From NCBI RefSeq assembly GCF_001277345.1, contig NZ_LIUT01000001.1, forward strand, positions 1,603,876 through 1,644,717: a DNA stretch of 40,842 bases. The letters are read 5' to 3'. The number at the start of each line of letters is the position of its first letter. The first letter of the stretch is position 1. The position numbers and the translations under genes are program-made. This DNA comes from Paenibacillus solani. Its GTDB lineage: Bacteria > Bacillota > Bacilli > Paenibacillales > Paenibacillaceae. The notes beneath the pieces are model-generated. The model did no database searches. It saw only the letters and a program-made list of their open reading frames with translations, and was not told the DNA's origin. This document shows positions 40,772-40,842 of the stretch, piece after piece.

Positions 40772-40842
40772 GTGCGCCCGGCATGGGCGATAACTTGGCG
40801 GTGAAAGTCCGCTACAGGCTTGGCAGTAGGAACTGTTAGCCA
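40772..40842 (+). mobile_element. Group IIC intron, 5' end (domain I start)
   Basis: GTGCGCCCGGCATGGGCGATAACTTGGCG...AGTAGGAACTGTTAGCC. Seen: the 5' GTGYG boundary followed by the CCCGGCATGGG hairpin and the GGCAG/GTTAGCC pattern found at the start of the O. iheyensis group IIC intron as I recall it. It is in the same orientation as the intron end at 1-73 and runs off the window. Known: group IIC introns insert behind Rho-independent terminators, which is exactly what is seen here. Confidence 0.9.

Noticed and set aside
1..40842. CRISPR arrays, tRNA or rRNA genes, prophage or toxin-antitoxin modules
   Set aside because: I looked for repeat-spacer arrays, cloverleaf sequences and phage or toxin genes and saw none. 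Apart from the two intron ends there is no transposase or integrase.

Overview
The window looks like chromosomal DNA of an endospore-forming Bacillota, most probably Paenibacillus. Reasons: spore germination genes cwlJ and gerQ behind a sigma-E-like promoter; a qoxABCD aa3 menaquinol oxidase; an LTA synthase-family enzyme; strong AGGAGG-type ribosome binding sites with frequent GTG/TTG starts; and an unsaturated glucuronyl hydrolase that closely resembles, from memory, the enzyme of Bacillus sp. GL1 (a Paenibacillus). Moderate GC and simple hairpin-plus-T terminators fit. The genus is an inference.

Layout. Both ends lie inside group IIC introns in the same orientation: positions 1-73 are domains V/VI of one copy and 40772-40842 the start of domain I of another, which sits directly behind a Rho-independent terminator. 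A draft contig broken at a multicopy intron would look like this. From left to right: DUF2500 protein; GH88 hydrolase; CopC/CopD copper pair; cwlJ-gerQ; a CNNM/CorC-type transporter behind a structured leader; a small secreted protein; an ECF sigma/anti-sigma pair (minus); two tandem M29 aminopeptidases (minus); a small acidic protein; KtrB-type K+ transporter (minus); EamA transporter; azlCD; sugar-nucleotide epimerase (minus); LTA synthase family; a rhodanese-like protein behind a CsoR/CstR-like operator; a Fur-boxed heme monooxygenase; nrnB; a cell-wall-binding-repeat protein; qoxABCD (minus); a MocR regulator divergent from a LysE exporter with a shared repeat operator; GNAT; a TIM-barrel isomerase; a heterodimeric ABC exporter whose degenerate subunit is frameshifted (minus); vanY-vanZ; an ECF sigma factor fused to a peptidase-like domain (minus); an Sm-like small protein; an APH-family kinase (minus); DUF1904.

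Most of this is ordinary housekeeping and accessory content in short operons. The most unusual item is the 406-residue sigma factor at 37300-38520: after normal sigma-2 and sigma-4 regions it carries about 200 residues resembling the peptidase-MA fold, with the zinc motif HExxH changed to RSTLH and the third ligand Glu apparently changed to Gln. It has no neighbouring anti-sigma gene. This suggests a sigma factor with a built-in inactive-protease sensor domain. Other points worth a look are the SD-sequestering leader before the CNNM gene, the cysteine-less rhodanese under a CsoR-family-like operator, and the ABC frameshift.

All family assignments come from reading motifs in the translated sequence; no database search was run.
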